Notes under the pieces: model-generated
Told to the model about the DNA's origin: nothing
Database searches by the model: none
Seen by the model: only the letters and a program-made list of their open reading frames with translations
Translations under genes and position numbers: made by a program
Shown here: positions 27,538-40,170 of the stretch, one piece after another
How the letters are laid out: each line of letters begins with the position of its first letter
How positions within the stretch are numbered: position 1 is the stretch's first letter
DNA from: Sphagnum compactum
Taxonomy: Eukaryota; Bryophyta; Sphagnopsida; Sphagnales
DNA length: 64,000 nt
Assembly: GCA_965153455.1 (NCBI GenBank)
Contig: OZ234502.1
Span: 2,955,267-3,019,266 of the forward strand
Direction: 5' to 3'

Positions 27538-28205
27538 TCTTATATATAAATTCACTACGTCCCTGACGGAGCTCGGGTTTCAGGCCGATCGGGCGCGGCG
27601 CTAATCGGAGGGCGAAATTTCCTGTTCCCAGTCTGTGGGCAAAGCTATTGGAGGAAATTAGGTTACGACATTCTAGCGCGGAACGGAGACCCGGGATAGC
27701 CGACGTCAAGAACGGGGTGCCGGGCGGGGTCCGGTCCGGACTGTGTGTGACGGAGCTCGGCAACTTTTGCTCCAGAGAACACCCACTGAGGGAAGTTATC
27801 AGCAGTCACTTTTCGGAAAGTTTTTGGTATGGTCGTTGCTGATTTTGGGTACTGTAGCTGTGCAAGATTACAGAACCAGTCTGACATACAACCACGGTTC
27901 TCACAAACCAAAGAACCAGTCTGACGTACAACCACGATGACTACGATGGGCCTCATCATGCCATGGTGGATGTAAGGGGGTGCGGATGGATGCGCATAAG
28001 GATGGATGGATGTTCATGGATGTTCATGGATGAACTACATGTGTGTGTGTGTATGGAAGGGGTCGGTGTGGATGTTTACCTATGTGCATGGAATGGGATA
28101 GAATGGGTATATGTATATGATGGATGCGAAAGGATGTGGATGAATGTGGAAAGCTCATGGGGTGCACAACCTTTTCGGGTGTCCGAAGGTCACGGGTACC
28201 ACTAG
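27538..28205 (+). mobile_element. Helitron (non-autonomous, 668 bp) with empty site in the other arm
   Basis: Starts TCTTATATATAAATTC and ends CACTAG, inserted between A (27537) and T (28206). The right arm of the inverted repeat has the uninterrupted site, reading GGGACTCAACATTTCAAG across the junction. A 5-bp stem hairpin (TTCGG-GTGT-CCGAA) lies about 16 bp before the CTAG end. TC start, CTRR end, 3' hairpin and A^T target are the classical Helitron hallmarks. There is no Rep/helicase frame. The interior is GC-rich, then GGATGGATG-rich, and may hold a captured gene piece. Confidence 0.85.
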
Positions 28206-28886
28206 TTTCAAGTAAACAACTGGGTGAACTGCCGACCAACTGTAATGAGACTCATTTGACTTAGTCCTCAAATGTTTGCCTGATAGTGGGCACAGCTCTC
28301 AATTTGTACACGAGGAAAGATGTCTGTGTCACTAGCAGGACTTTTGTTGCCCAGAAACAAACAGCTGCAACTAAAGTGGTGTTTGTCGTTTCTACCGCTA
28401 GTGCTAGAAATGGCAGTTCTATCCCTAGGGCATCAATGGCCTTGTATTTAGATTTGTATAAGATTTAATGGAACAACACACCATGATGTATGAAAAGCCA
28501 TATGGGGCTTGTTTGTTGCTGCAGGGACAGTAGCTCTCCGTTACAGCTTTAAGTGCGTTGAAAAACGTTGCGACTGCGTTGAAAATGTGTAGTTAATTCC
28601 TGAACGTTGAAGCAGATGAATTTGGTCTAACAATATGAGCATTAAGTTGCAGGTGTATTGAAAAAAATTACAATTGTGTTGAAATTATGTGGCAAGCAAT
28701 TTGCTACATTCATTCCTAATGTGTACAACAAGAAACTGGAAAGCTTTTAGTCTGTTGTCTCTCAAAGATTCTCTTCATTTAAAACAAATTCATGCCCACC
28801 CACTGCCAAGTATGTTACCAATCACAAAACTATGTGCAAGTTGTTTCCCCATCGTTCATCATCCCTCAACGTGAATCTGACGGAAT

Positions 28887-29025
28887 AATTGAAAGGAAAA
28901 AGAAAGAAGGAAGGAAAGAAAAAGAAGAAAGAAATCAATTGAAAGAAGCCAGAAGAAAGAAGGAAAGGAAAAGGGAAGAGAGGAAAAAAAAAAAAAAATC
29001 AGAAGAAGAAAAAGGAAAGAAATGA
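28887..29025. repeat. Homopurine tract
   Basis: About 140 bp of almost pure A/G (GAAAGAAGGAAGG words) in the left arm. Its counterpart in the right arm is a pyrimidine tract at 38525-38815. It gives spurious Lys/Glu-rich frames. Confidence 0.8.
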
Positions 29026-29257
29026 TAAAGGAAAGAGAGCGCGGAAAAAAAGCCAAATTGGCACGCTACTCCCACCAGCCGACTCGTCTCCTCCTGCCAT
29101 CGTCAAGACTCCTCCCCGACGCGCCTCCTGCCGTCACCACTCCCACCCGTCAACCCGTCTCCTCCTGGCATCGTCAAAACTCTTCCCTGACACACCTCCT
29201 GGCATCGCCAGGACCTGGCTCTGGCCCCATGAACCTCTGGAGCTCAGACTAGCCACT

Positions 29258-30096
29258 GAATCTTTGTCTTTTGCTCACCAAATGTTCAAGTGGGCAAGTG
29301 AGCTGCAAGTGCAGGGGGATCACACCATTTAGACCCATCAGAGATTCAGAGCTGAAAGATAATATTTGTAGCTCGAAGCTCCTGTTGGTTTCTAAGCTGC
29401 TAATTATCAAGTGAATTCCACCTCTCACTGATGCTTCTGCCGGTCTTGTTTTGGGTTATCGTTGCTTTCTGGGATCATTAACATATTTGTTGCTGCGGTG
29501 ATGGCGGGAGGGGATATTTGCATTTTCAGGGGGATCTGTCTTCTTGCTTCTCTTGTTAACGAGCAGTTGAGGATTGTATCAGAATGGAAGGTAATGTCAG
29601 GAGTCTCGTTCAGTAAACGCGGGCTAGAACTAAGTCTGCCATGTTGTGCTTCATGACCTGACCTTGTTTCTAAATTGATGGGTACTGTGAGCACTAGCTT
29701 GAAACTTCTTCCTCCAAACGATCTTCGAGCGGTCTACAAATAGCCTGTCGGAGCTCCCTTCCCTCTGAAGGTTCAGTCCCAGGTTTTTGGCCTTCTACTT
29801 TTAAAGTGAAGTTGAAGTTTTCTTCTCTTCAAGTAGCTCAAAAGCTTCTTTGTGAGATTGTGTACAAGTTCATTTTCCGAGACGGTTTGAAAAAGTGCAT
29901 TGGTCCAACGTCCTTGCTATGTTTCTTAGTTAAGTGAATGCGTTTTCAAAGCGAAGTTGGAACTTGGTAGTATGAAACCCCTGACTGCAGCAAAATGTTG
30001 GGTCATTGAGGTGCAGGCCTGAACCGTGTGTGAGTGACAAAAGCTGAGTTCACATATCCAAGCGTTTTTGCAAGCGATCTCTTCCTTCCTTCAGTC
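29258..30096 (+). promoter_or_regulatory. Probable promoter and 5' leader of the receptor ectodomain exons
   Basis: Unique sequence between the inner edge of the left arm and the ATG at 30097. Its base composition is balanced, unlike the flanks, as expected for a leader. No unambiguous TATA box or upstream coding exon could be assigned. Confidence 0.35.
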
Positions 30097-33000
30097 ATGG
30101 ACAAATGTACGGGAGTATCGACCGCATGGTTGCTGATTGCAGTACTCGGAGTGTTGTGCAACGTTTCCATTCCCGGAGTGTTGGCCGAAAATCCAATAGG
30201 TTTGTACCAATCTACTGCTAATCTTTTAGCATGTGCCAGTTAGTAAACTAAGTGTCGAGATCTAGTTTATGTGCCTAGCTCGTTTCTTCACGGATCAGTT
30301 GTCAAAAGGCTCTGTCCAAGATAGAGGTGAGTTATGTCCAGAGTTTCTTTGTAATCTCCTTGCAGTGGCGTTTCACAAGCTGGTTCCATCCTAAGAGTCC
30401 AAACTGTTTCTGTGTCGACAGGATCGTTCTTCGTGAACTGTGGTTCAACAGCCAGTTATGTGGATAAGGTTACCGGAATAACATGGATGCCTGACGATCA
30501 GTTCATTGACAAAAACTCTGGTGTCAACACAAACGTCTCCAGTGCCTCCCAATATTATTCAGACTTTTCCGAATTCACAACCCTTAGATACTTTCCTGAT
30601 TCTCGCGCCAAGAACTGTTACAGATTTCCAGTGACGCCAAATGCGACCTACCAGATCAGGGGCACTTTCTTCTATGGCAACTATGACAATCAAACCACGG
30701 TGCCCAGTTTTCAGATGGGAGTAGACGGGACTATAGTCGCCTCCAACATCATCAATGAACTGTATGTTATAGCGTATCAGGAGATCACTTATGTGCCTCA
30801 GAGGAACGTGACTTTTCTCTGCCTGTCACGAGATCTCACAAACTCGGTTCCATTTATTTCAGCAATATCTTTAGTAAACGTTACCGCAGCACCTGCTTTT
30901 CAGGACAATGTATATGTGGGATATTATTATGTGACACAATTCAGGTGGAACTTTGGTGGAAATGGGATCATCAGGTATGTGATCAGCCAAAATTATGTTG
31001 GTTCCATCCAAGTAAATGGACGTTGTTGTCATGTTATTTACTTTACCAATTTGTGACGAGTTCCTTCAACTCAGCTTATTAAAAGCGCAAGAAACTTTTT
31101 TGGCATTCCATGTAGGGAAAAGAATGGAAACCTCTAATTGAATTAAAGTTGAATTATCAAAACGTAGGGAAAGTTGTGCAAGGGACCAATATTTCAATGT
31201 TTTATTTTAATTTCCCATTGTGAAATAGAGGGATCAATATATTTTTTTCATTGTCAAACAAACCAAATTTCATATTTTCATCAGGGAAAATCAAGTTCTT
31301 CTTGATGGTCCGGAAGGAAGGGAATCCTTTAAAAGGTTTCTTGGGAAGGTCCTAAACGCAGTGCCAGCCCTTGTCACAGTTGTGGGGTCCTTAGCGGGGC
31401 ACCTGCTGCTCCAGATGCTGCACATGACTCTGATTAATGGTCTATGTTACCCATGTTCGATGCATGCCCATTGTCCAAGTGACCATTCCCTCTTTCCATG
31501 GTCAATTTGCTATCATCCAAACTATCCATTACTGCATACATGATGATGGACACTGGAGATCATTTGGACATGTCTCTTTTTTCTTTCTTTCTTTCTTTTT
31601 TGTGGACAGTGTTTTGATGTGCAGTTGTGTGCACCACCAGGCACTTCACAATTGAGGGCCCTAGCGACACTAGCAAGAAGTGCTAATGCATTTAGAAGGA
31701 TAGTTCCATAAAACTTGCTATTAATTAAGAGGACCGAAACCATAGAGGCTGTCTTCATGTGTATCTCAAAAACCACTATTTTGAGGGGTTGTTTTGTCCA
31801 TTAATGCAAGGAGATTACAGAGAATCTCCACATAATTCGCTCATAAGGAAGTTCATTATGTTGGCTTGACCTTGTTGCCTGTTGTTGCTATAATATACAG
31901 ATATCCTGGTGATATTGTTGATCACTACTGGTTTCCCATAAAGTCGAACTCGTCGTATGTACAGAGTACCGCTCAAGTTGAAGCATTAACAGCCACCGGC
32001 ATAGTGAACGCGATATTTCCCCCTGAGGCAGTGATGAACACTGCACTCACAACCAATGGTACCATGACAATCAACGTCCCATTCACCCATGCTTACACCT
32101 GGTTCTCGACACTCTACTTCGCTGAATTAAATCCGAATGCAAGTAACTCTTCACGGGAATTCTATCTGGGAGTACCTGGTTATTCTCATACGTGGGTACT
32201 GAATCCACTTGTCGATGGAGGCGGCTTGGGTCGGGTTATTGGGATCGATTATGACGGCATAGTGCCAAACTATGTTAGCCTGTTTAAAAATCAATCTATT
32301 TCCACTGCGTTGGGTCCCCTGGTGAATGCCCTCGAGATTTTCGAACTTAGCCAAAACCAATCCGCCATATTGACAAACGAGCAGGACAGTAAGTTACCAA
32401 CCCAGCCCTAGTAAAATTCAAGTTTCATGTTTCAACTTCCACATCATAGTAGTAGTGAGCTAGCATTTATGGCCTACCTTCCTTGCTGCCTGCAACCATC
32501 TATCTACCAATGATATGAGGAATATCAGATTAATGTTCCAACCTAGTAAATGGGAAGAAAAAATGCTAATGGAAATGAAGATAGTACGCTTAAGTCTTTA
32601 CTAGTGTAGCCTTGCCGTTGGCCCAAGTGTGAACAGATTGAGGGCTCAACTAATTTTTCCTTACAAACCCAATTTTTGCAATTGTTTTGGAATTTCCAGC
32701 AACAAAATCCACTCAAAAATCAATATCTTCCACACCTTGGCTCTGAAACTTGTGAAATAAACTTTGTTAAATCTGACTCGCTAATGGCTTTTCTAGAACA
32801 CCAAAAACGCCCCAAATTTCAATTTAGTTTTTATTTTCGATTTTATTTAGTTTTAATTGAGAAAATGGCTCAATAATCAATGGTTTCCACACCCATAGCT
32901 CCAAACAGTCTCAAACCAAGTTGACCCTTACTCACCAAGAGCTTTCCATAGATACCAAGAATGCGACATGAAGCGCAGTGGTTTGGGAGCTGTCAGTGTG

Positions 33001-36000
33001 ACAAACAAAACAAAACAAACTACCTTGCTTCATAGATAGATATCCTATGTGCATATTAAATTACATGTAAAAAATATAACTATTACGCTCTTGAAGTGTT
33101 TCAGATTGTGTGACTGCGATTAACCTGGGGTGTGCAGCTCTGGCCATTGAGGAAATAAAGTCCAGTTATGGAAACCTTGGCGTTTGGACTGGGGATCCTT
33201 GTCTTCCATATCCACATCCATGGGTCACATGTAGCAACGTCAGCATTCTCAATAGTTCTTCAATTATAGCAGTGTGAGTACTTCACCGAACTCCCAGTAA
33301 CTGAAAATCACCAGCTTAGAAATCCCGGAAGTTTTCTTGCTTTCCTTCAGTTGTTTAGATTTGGGTGGCACAGGAGATTATCTCACCTCACTTGCACACC
33401 TATTTTGAAAGGAACCTATCTATGATGTAAGGGTTTGGGGCACAACATTCTAGTGGGACAACAAGTGGGTGTTTTGGCAAGGTCAGAAGATCAAACAACG
33501 GCTGATGCTTTGGTCCTCTTGTCTCAATGCTTTAGTTTTCCTTTGAACACTACTTAAGGAGGTACCCCAAGGACAGTATAACCCCTAATTCAACCTGCCT
33601 TACTCAATATAAAAATTGGACAGCATTTGTATCTGGCACCTTGGAGGAATCTTCTAGATTTGTAATTAGGTGCCTCCAAGGCTAGAAGGAAGATTATGCT
33701 AAATGTAGAATATATGCAAATACAAAAAAACATTAGGTCAAGTTTATATGATGTGGGAAAGAGATATTTCCAAAATAAGGAGGTGTGGGGTGCTTGAATT
33801 TTGACATGTTGCAAATGAGATGTAACAACATAAGTTTTTGTTCTTGTATTATGGAAATGAAAGGTGTTTCAAACAATATTATTGGCTTGATACATCATTG
33901 GCCAAAATTTAGTCATCTAAACATGATCAACCATGGGGTGTGGTTGCTCATTGAATAAGTATGAGAAATAAAAATGTATTAACTCCAAAAGAGGTCATAA
34001 TCATCCACAATAACTCAGAGCTTGGGCACAGTTCATAACCTTACCTTGAATCTATTGATTGGACTTCATGAGCTTCTTCAATGATAAGAGGTTGTATATT
34101 ATGTAATCTATGACAAAAGTGGGCCATTGTGTTTTGATGCTTAACAGGAATCTCTCAGGGTATAATTTAACTGGCCCAATTTCTCCTAGTTTCGGCAAGC
34201 TTAGGAGTCTTACTACCCTGTAAGTAGTGTTCACAACTTTCATTCTCCATGATGTTTATTGCATTTGTTTATTATGTAGTAGACATTTCTCTTCTAATTT
34301 TCTAATCCAATGTTTGCTTCCACTTTCAATAGAAATATTTATAAAAACTTATAAATTTTATGGTTCAAAATAATATACAATGTAATTATACTCAGTCATC
34401 TTCACAAGTCTATAAAATTAGTCCTCGATCATGACTACATTTTAGTTCATTTTTGCACCTTGTATTTTGTTTTGTGTTGTGCAGTGTACTTGAGAACAAT
34501 GAATTGAATGGTTTGCTACCCGACTTTTCCCAATTTCCAAATCTCACCACCTTGTATGTAACCTTCATGACCTTACTTTTGTAAAATTATCCCAGTTATA
34601 TGTGTAGAAATATTGAATAATTTCAGTTATTCGATCTCAAGTAATGACCTTTTCTTTGTGTAAAGCACCTAGCTACATACTATGAAAAACATACTGAAAA
34701 TCTTCAAATAATTGTATAACTTAATTAACCAACTTATAAAACTCAATCTAAGTTTCTCAAATTTCTTAGACAAGGATTAACTTAGATTGAGTGTTTTCCT
34801 CTTATGCCAATTGCAAGGTGCAACTAATAATAAGATGTAAGATTCTAATTGAATGTGTTTATCTTTAAAGAACTAGTAACCCACTTTTTCAAGTCTTTGT
34901 GCACAAACTTATGGATCAATAAATCTACAGCTTATTACATCTAAACTAATATGTTTGCTTCTTTTTGGGTGTTGCATAGGAATCTTAGGAACAACCAACT
35001 CAATGGATCAATCCCACCTTCCATTTGGGATATTCCCAACCTTAATGTTTTGGACTTATCAAACAACAATCTTTCTGGCAACCTTGTACCCAATACAAGC
35101 ACCTCATGCCCAATGTCTTTAATAACTTTGTAAGTGTCCTTCTGCACTTTTGCACAAGCTGAAAGATTGCTAGTTAAATTACACAAAAATCAGGTGATGA
35201 TTTGTAATCTTTATAATTCATGGCATGGTGACGTAAAGAAGGAAAAGTTCAATCTACATCATTGAGTGTTTTAATCAAATTGGTGCTCGGTTTAGTCCTC
35301 TTTTAAAATTTTGTGTCATTTGCGAAGTTCTGAAAATAATTAATTAGTTTTTGATATTACAATCTTAGTCCTTCGACATGTCCAAATGTCATCGAATCTT
35401 GGTTTATTTTCAAAGTTTAAATGTGGGTACAAATGTTCAATGCAGGAACTTAGGTAACAACAGTTTGAGTGGCTCATTTCCTTCTAATTTGCTCGATTGT
35501 TCAAACTCAACCTTACAAGCAATGTGAGTACACATCAGGATACATTTTCTCAAATTAATATGTAGTGAAAATTTGAGATGGGAAAATACATATATGTACG
35601 TGAAACATTCATTAAATTATAAATAGAGTTCAACAAAAGGTCAGCATAAAACTTATTTTGGATTGATGTGAAGGACAAACATAATAACTTCATTTATAAA
35701 ATTCCATATTAAACATTATTGTGCACAATCTGAACTGACATTATATTCTTGCAAGTTGCTACAATGCAGAAATTTTGATTATAACAACTTTAGTGGGACT
35801 TTGAATATGACTACTTGGGATCAAGTATACTTAATATATGGAGTATTTATCTCCATGGTGTATAATGATATAAGCACACTTGACCCAAGTTGGGAAGATG
35901 ACACAAAGACCTATTCTCCAATCTTGTAAGTTTTGAATTGATTGTTTTTTAACATGCAATTGTAGCGTACAAGTTTGGAAACCATTCTCATCATAGTTTA

Positions 36001-37029
36001 GTTTCAAGTTTTAGAGTTACATATCCTTATTCAAAGAAACATGATAAGAATTGGAATTTTTTTTTAAATTAATTGAAAATGAATATCATTATTCCAATAT
36101 ATTAATGATGATGATGGACATTCTTTGTAGGCTTGGAGGAAATCCAATTTGCAAAAACCTTCAATACAGTTCCGATCCTCAAATATCATATCGTCAACAA
36201 TTGAATTGTCGCTACAACAATACTGTGCTTCGCACAATAGGTTGGGATTATAATATTTGCAACAAATCCATGTCCCCATTAAATTACCATAGAAGGGTTG
36301 TATTCCACATTTATTTCCATCATCACTCTATTAATTAAATAAGATCCTTAACTCAAAAAAAAAACTTGGATGCAAAAACATTTATAATTTTAACATATAC
36401 TTGGTTGTTGAAATTATAAATGTGCATCACTCTCAAATATCAATACTAGAAATGGGTATTTATTATATAAATGAAGTTAAATTTCATAAATATAAAGGCT
36501 TGAATTATTAAATAGGGGTTTCATATGAATCATACACCCAATCTACAACATGTCACATTAAACAAGTGGAATTGTTGCCCATTAAAATTGTTTGGTTAAG
36601 ATATCACATTTTAGAACTAGATTTGAAAACTAAAATGAAAACTTAGTTTCGAAATTTGGGGGATGCATTTGTATTACTACAAAGTTCGAAATGTTCGAAG
36701 TAGAGAATTTTTAGTCTTGTGATGTTAATGTGAGGGTATGCAAAGGCGAGTTCTTAGTTGTGAAAAGTCAATATTGTTGACATGTTAGAATAATGTAAGC
36801 TAGTTATTTGTTTGATGTTTGTTTGGGTTTCATTCCAAACTAACACAGTAAATTTGTTTTGCTCTTGTGATAGTAACGGTTCCATCCAATTCACAAAGGA
36901 GCAATAATAAGTTAATTTTGATATTGTCAACAACACTCTCCATTATTCTTGTTTTTGGTGGAACTATTGGTGTGATCATATTATGGAAATATCGTGCAAA
37001 TGCATTAGCTTTGCATGAAATCCAACAAG
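30097..37029 (+). CDS. Malectin-like/LRR receptor ectodomain and transmembrane exons (5' half of a split receptor kinase gene)
   Basis: Eleven GT-AG exons in phase: 30097-30199, 30422-30974, 31901-32388, 33105-33273, 34148-34219, 34485-34553, 34980-35129, 35446-35523, 35770-35925, 36131-36240 and 36874-37029 (701 codons plus one base). Residues 1-31 are a signal peptide. About 35-381 is a malectin-like domain (FFVNCGSTASYVD, RYPGDIVDHYW, GPLVNALEIF). About 382-437 is the pre-LRR segment with GDPCLPYPHPW and CSN. LRRs follow to ~612 (LSGYNLTGPISPSFGKL, LRNNQLNGSIPPSIWDI). LGGNPIC starts near 614, and a membrane helix with an LWKYR stop-transfer lies at ~663-687. This is the At1g67720-like malectin/LRR-RLK layout. 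No kinase exon follows on this strand. The final phase-1 donor fits the kinase exon at 17627 (minus). Confidence 0.88.
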
Positions 37030-37276
37030 GTACCTTTTTGTTCATTTATTATTTTTTCGTATCAATTATGTATATAATTATTTCTTGTCACCATGCTTTG
37101 AATATTATTGTCACTAGCTAAGGTAATGATTAAGCATATAGGACACATTGTCTATATTTGTTCAAACACAATATTAGGATCCAATGTCAATCTCATTATT
37201 ATTCAATTATTCAAAGTAATGTGAATGTGTGTTAATATTAAACTCCAATGAAATTGTGTTCACAATTACTTTTATG

Positions 37277-38085
37277 TTAAAAAATTGATATATTAATTAT
37301 TTTTACATTGAAAGTTGAAAATGCATAAGTTTTAAAGTGGCATTAACTAACAAAGTTTTTAAAATCTAATATTTCATCTAGATTTGAACCTTATTTTATC
37401 TGTTTGGATAACTTGTAAAATAAATAAATTCTACTTGTACATTTGTGGGAAATTTATTTAAATTTATTTTAAACATGTAATTATTCAATATCATTGTAAT
37501 AAATTCAAACAACATGTTCATATTGATTATTGAAATAAATAATATTTTTAAGTTTAAAATGTTAAAGCTTAAATTATGGCTACTTTACAGTTTTTTAAAC
37601 AAGGATCACGAAGTGTTTAATTAATTGTGTTTTCATCCATTATCAAAGGTTGGCTTTATAACACAAGAGTAACAACACCCATCACAATTGCACAAAAATA
37701 ACATGGGTGTGGGAAAATATTAAGTTTATGTCAATTCCACCTTCCACCTCAAAAATCCAAACGTAAAACACAGAAATAAAAGCCACAAGATAATTTTCAT
37801 CCAAACGATTTCACCCTTCGCAAATCCTTCATCATTGTAAGTCACACTTTACAAATCAACTTTAAAAAAATTGAAAGATTTTTTCAAGTGATTTTTATTT
37901 AATATATGCAAAAAAACATTTCATGAAACATAAATAATGAACCTTCAACCTCCAAAAACAAAAATGAATGTTCAACCTATAAGAACAAGAACTTTCAACC
38001 TTCAAAAACAAGAATAAAAACCATATGATTTTGGTACAAACCTATGAAAACCAAATTTTAAACAAAATTTGAACAAACTTATGAA
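37277..38085 (+). repeat. Direct repeat of 62920-63690
   Basis: Starts near TTGATATATTAATTATTTTT and runs to the AACCTTCAACCTCC minisatellite piece. The distal copy has the same order and orientation with moderate divergence. It lies just after the transmembrane exon. The AACCTTCAAC words link it to the foldback family. Confidence 0.7.
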
Positions 38086-38524
38086 GCATGGTTATTTTTT
38101 GATGTATGTAGCACACGATGTGATATTTGCACCATTAAAAGATTAAGAAATGCACCTGTTTTGTCAGAATGGTAAATGTATTGTATGGTCTCCCATCTGT
38201 AGACTAAATTGGGGTCTTTGAGTCTAAATTTAATTTCCTCTTGCTAGTTATTAGTAATTGGTCGAGGGCCTTCGTCGAGACTCGGAGCCACGACGGACAC
38301 ATCGCTGAAGACGCCGCGACATGAGTGGCTAGTCTGAGCTCCAGAGGTTCACGGGCCAGAGCCAGCTCCTGGCGATTGCAGGAGGTGCGTCAGGGAAGAG
38401 TTTTGACAATGGCAGGAGGAGACGGGTTGACGGGTTGGAGTCTTGACGGCAGGAGGCGCGTCAGGGAGGAGTCTTGACGATGGCACGCGGAGACGATCCC
38501 GGTGGTGGGAGTAGGGTGCAAATT

Positions 38525-38815
38525 TGGGGTTTTTTCTTTTTTGGGCCTTCTCTTTCCATTTTCCTTTCTTTCCTTTTTTCTCTTCTCACTTCTCTTCTTT
38601 CTTTTCTTTTTTTTTTCCTTTTTTTCTCTCTTCCCTTTTTCTTCCCTTCTTTCTTTTGGCTTCTTTTTATTCTTTGTTTCATTTTTCTTTCTTTTTCCTT
38701 TCTTTCCTTCTTTTTTCTAGCTTATTTTCATTCCTTTTTCTTCTCCTTTCTTCTTTTTATTTTTTCCTCTGTTCATTTTTTCTTTCCTTCCTTCTTTCTT
38801 TTTCCTTTCAAATAT
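38525..38815. repeat. Homopyrimidine tract
   Basis: About 290 bp of T/C-rich sequence (TTTCTTTCC words), counterpart of the left-arm purine tract. It generates Phe/Ser/Leu-rich spurious frames. Confidence 0.8.
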
Positions 38816-40170
38816 TCCATCAGATTCACGTTTAGGGATGAGGAATGATCGGGAAACAACTTGCATATAGTTTTCTGATTGGTAACACACTGGGCAGTGG
38901 GTGTGCATGAATTTGTTTTAAATGATCATGAAGAGAATCTCTGAGAGGCAACAGACTAAAAGCTTTCCAGTTTCTTGTTGTCAACCTTAAGAATGAATGT
39001 AGCAAATTGCTTGCTACATAATTTCAACACAATTGTAAGTTTTTTCAATGCATTTGCAACTTATTGCACATATTTTCAGAACAAATTCGTTCGTTTTCAA
39101 CGTTCAGGGATTAACTACACATTTTGACTGTAGTCGCAAGCTTTTTCAACGCACATAAAGCTCCAATGGAGAACTACTGTCCCTGCGGCAACAAACAAGG
39201 CCCATATGGCTTTTCATACATCATGGTGTGTTGTTCCATAAATCTTAGAAAAATCTAAACACGAGGCCATTGATGCCCTAGGGATAGAACTGCCATTTCT
39301 AGCACTAGCGGTAGAAACGACAGAGACCACTTTAGTTCCAGCTGTTTGTTTCTGGACAACAAAAGTCCTGCTATTGACACAGATATCTTTCCTCTTGTAC
39401 AAATTGAGAGCTGTGCCCACTATCAGGCAAACATTTGAGGTCTAAGTGAAATGAGTCTCATTACATTTGGCCGGCAGTCTCACACAGTTGTTCACTTGAA
39501 ATGTTGAGTCCCTCCAGTTCTTTTTGCAGGTTAAAAGTCGCCAAAATGCCACAGAAAAACAAATGGAAAAACATTTCCTTTTCATTAAAGACACCAACTT
39601 ATTTTTTTGTTTTCGGAGGAGAGTGCCGCCGCAGTTTCTCTCCTGCCTACCGTTTTAATGGTTCTCTACAAAAGTGTCGCCGTTAACGTCAAATCTGTCT
39701 GTGGATGCTCGCCAATGTGGTTGCATTACAAAAAAACAAGAAAACTGGTCCTAGAATATTGCTCTGGTGGAGCTGCGTTTCTTTTGCTGGCGAATTTTCA
39801 CCAAATCCCTACCGGAAAAATATGATTTCGGCCTATAGGAAGGATTTTCCATGAAAAAAATGACCCAAACTCGCCAGATTTCGAAAAAACATTTCTACCA
39901 ATCGCCAGATTATTATTATTACTTCCACTAAGTAATCAAAAATATAGGAAGATTTTGATTTTTTCCTACTTCCATATTAATAAATGTGGCCAAATTTGGC
40001 TAAATCACTTTCCAGATGATAGCCACCTCGGCTACATCACAAAATTGGAAAAAGAAACCCTGCTCTGGAGGGGTGACCATTTCAAACTTAATGTAGGTTT
40101 CAATAGGTATGTTCAACAATCAAGGATAATGATGTTAAGGACTATTTTTCTTGCAATACATATGGGAGAA

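Larger units (their letters stand above)
23722..29257 (-). repeat. Left arm of a large inverted repeat flanking the receptor ectodomain exons
   Basis: Collinear in reverse with 38323-44770. Anchors include GACCAAGCTGGTATGAATG, the LINE-like frame at 25.1-25.3 kb, CTGGCTCCGCCTGACAG, the purine tract, and GAGCTCAGACTAGCCACT at the inner border. The arm without its private Helitron (27538-28205) is ~4.9 kb, matching ~4.8 kb on the right. The arms have diverged visibly. It is a composite of old retroelement pieces. The 21.9-22.9 and 54.2-55.1 kb repeats are partial extra copies of its 27-28.5 kb part. Confidence 0.8.

Noticed and set aside
27506-27959. Overlapping frames in the GC-rich Helitron interior, including one with a hydrophobic start (LLILGTVAVQDYRTSL)
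   Set aside because: No family could be recognised and the frames do not agree with each other. At most a captured fragment, mentioned only with the Helitron.
31361-31776. Frames within the intron between the two malectin-like exons
   Set aside because: No conserved motif; flanked by good splice sites at 30975 and 31900, so intronic.
38461-38848. Overlapping long frames in the T/C-rich tract (Phe/Ser/Leu-rich, and Lys/Glu-rich on the other strand)
   Set aside because: Low-complexity homopyrimidine DNA gives stop-free frames by composition alone.
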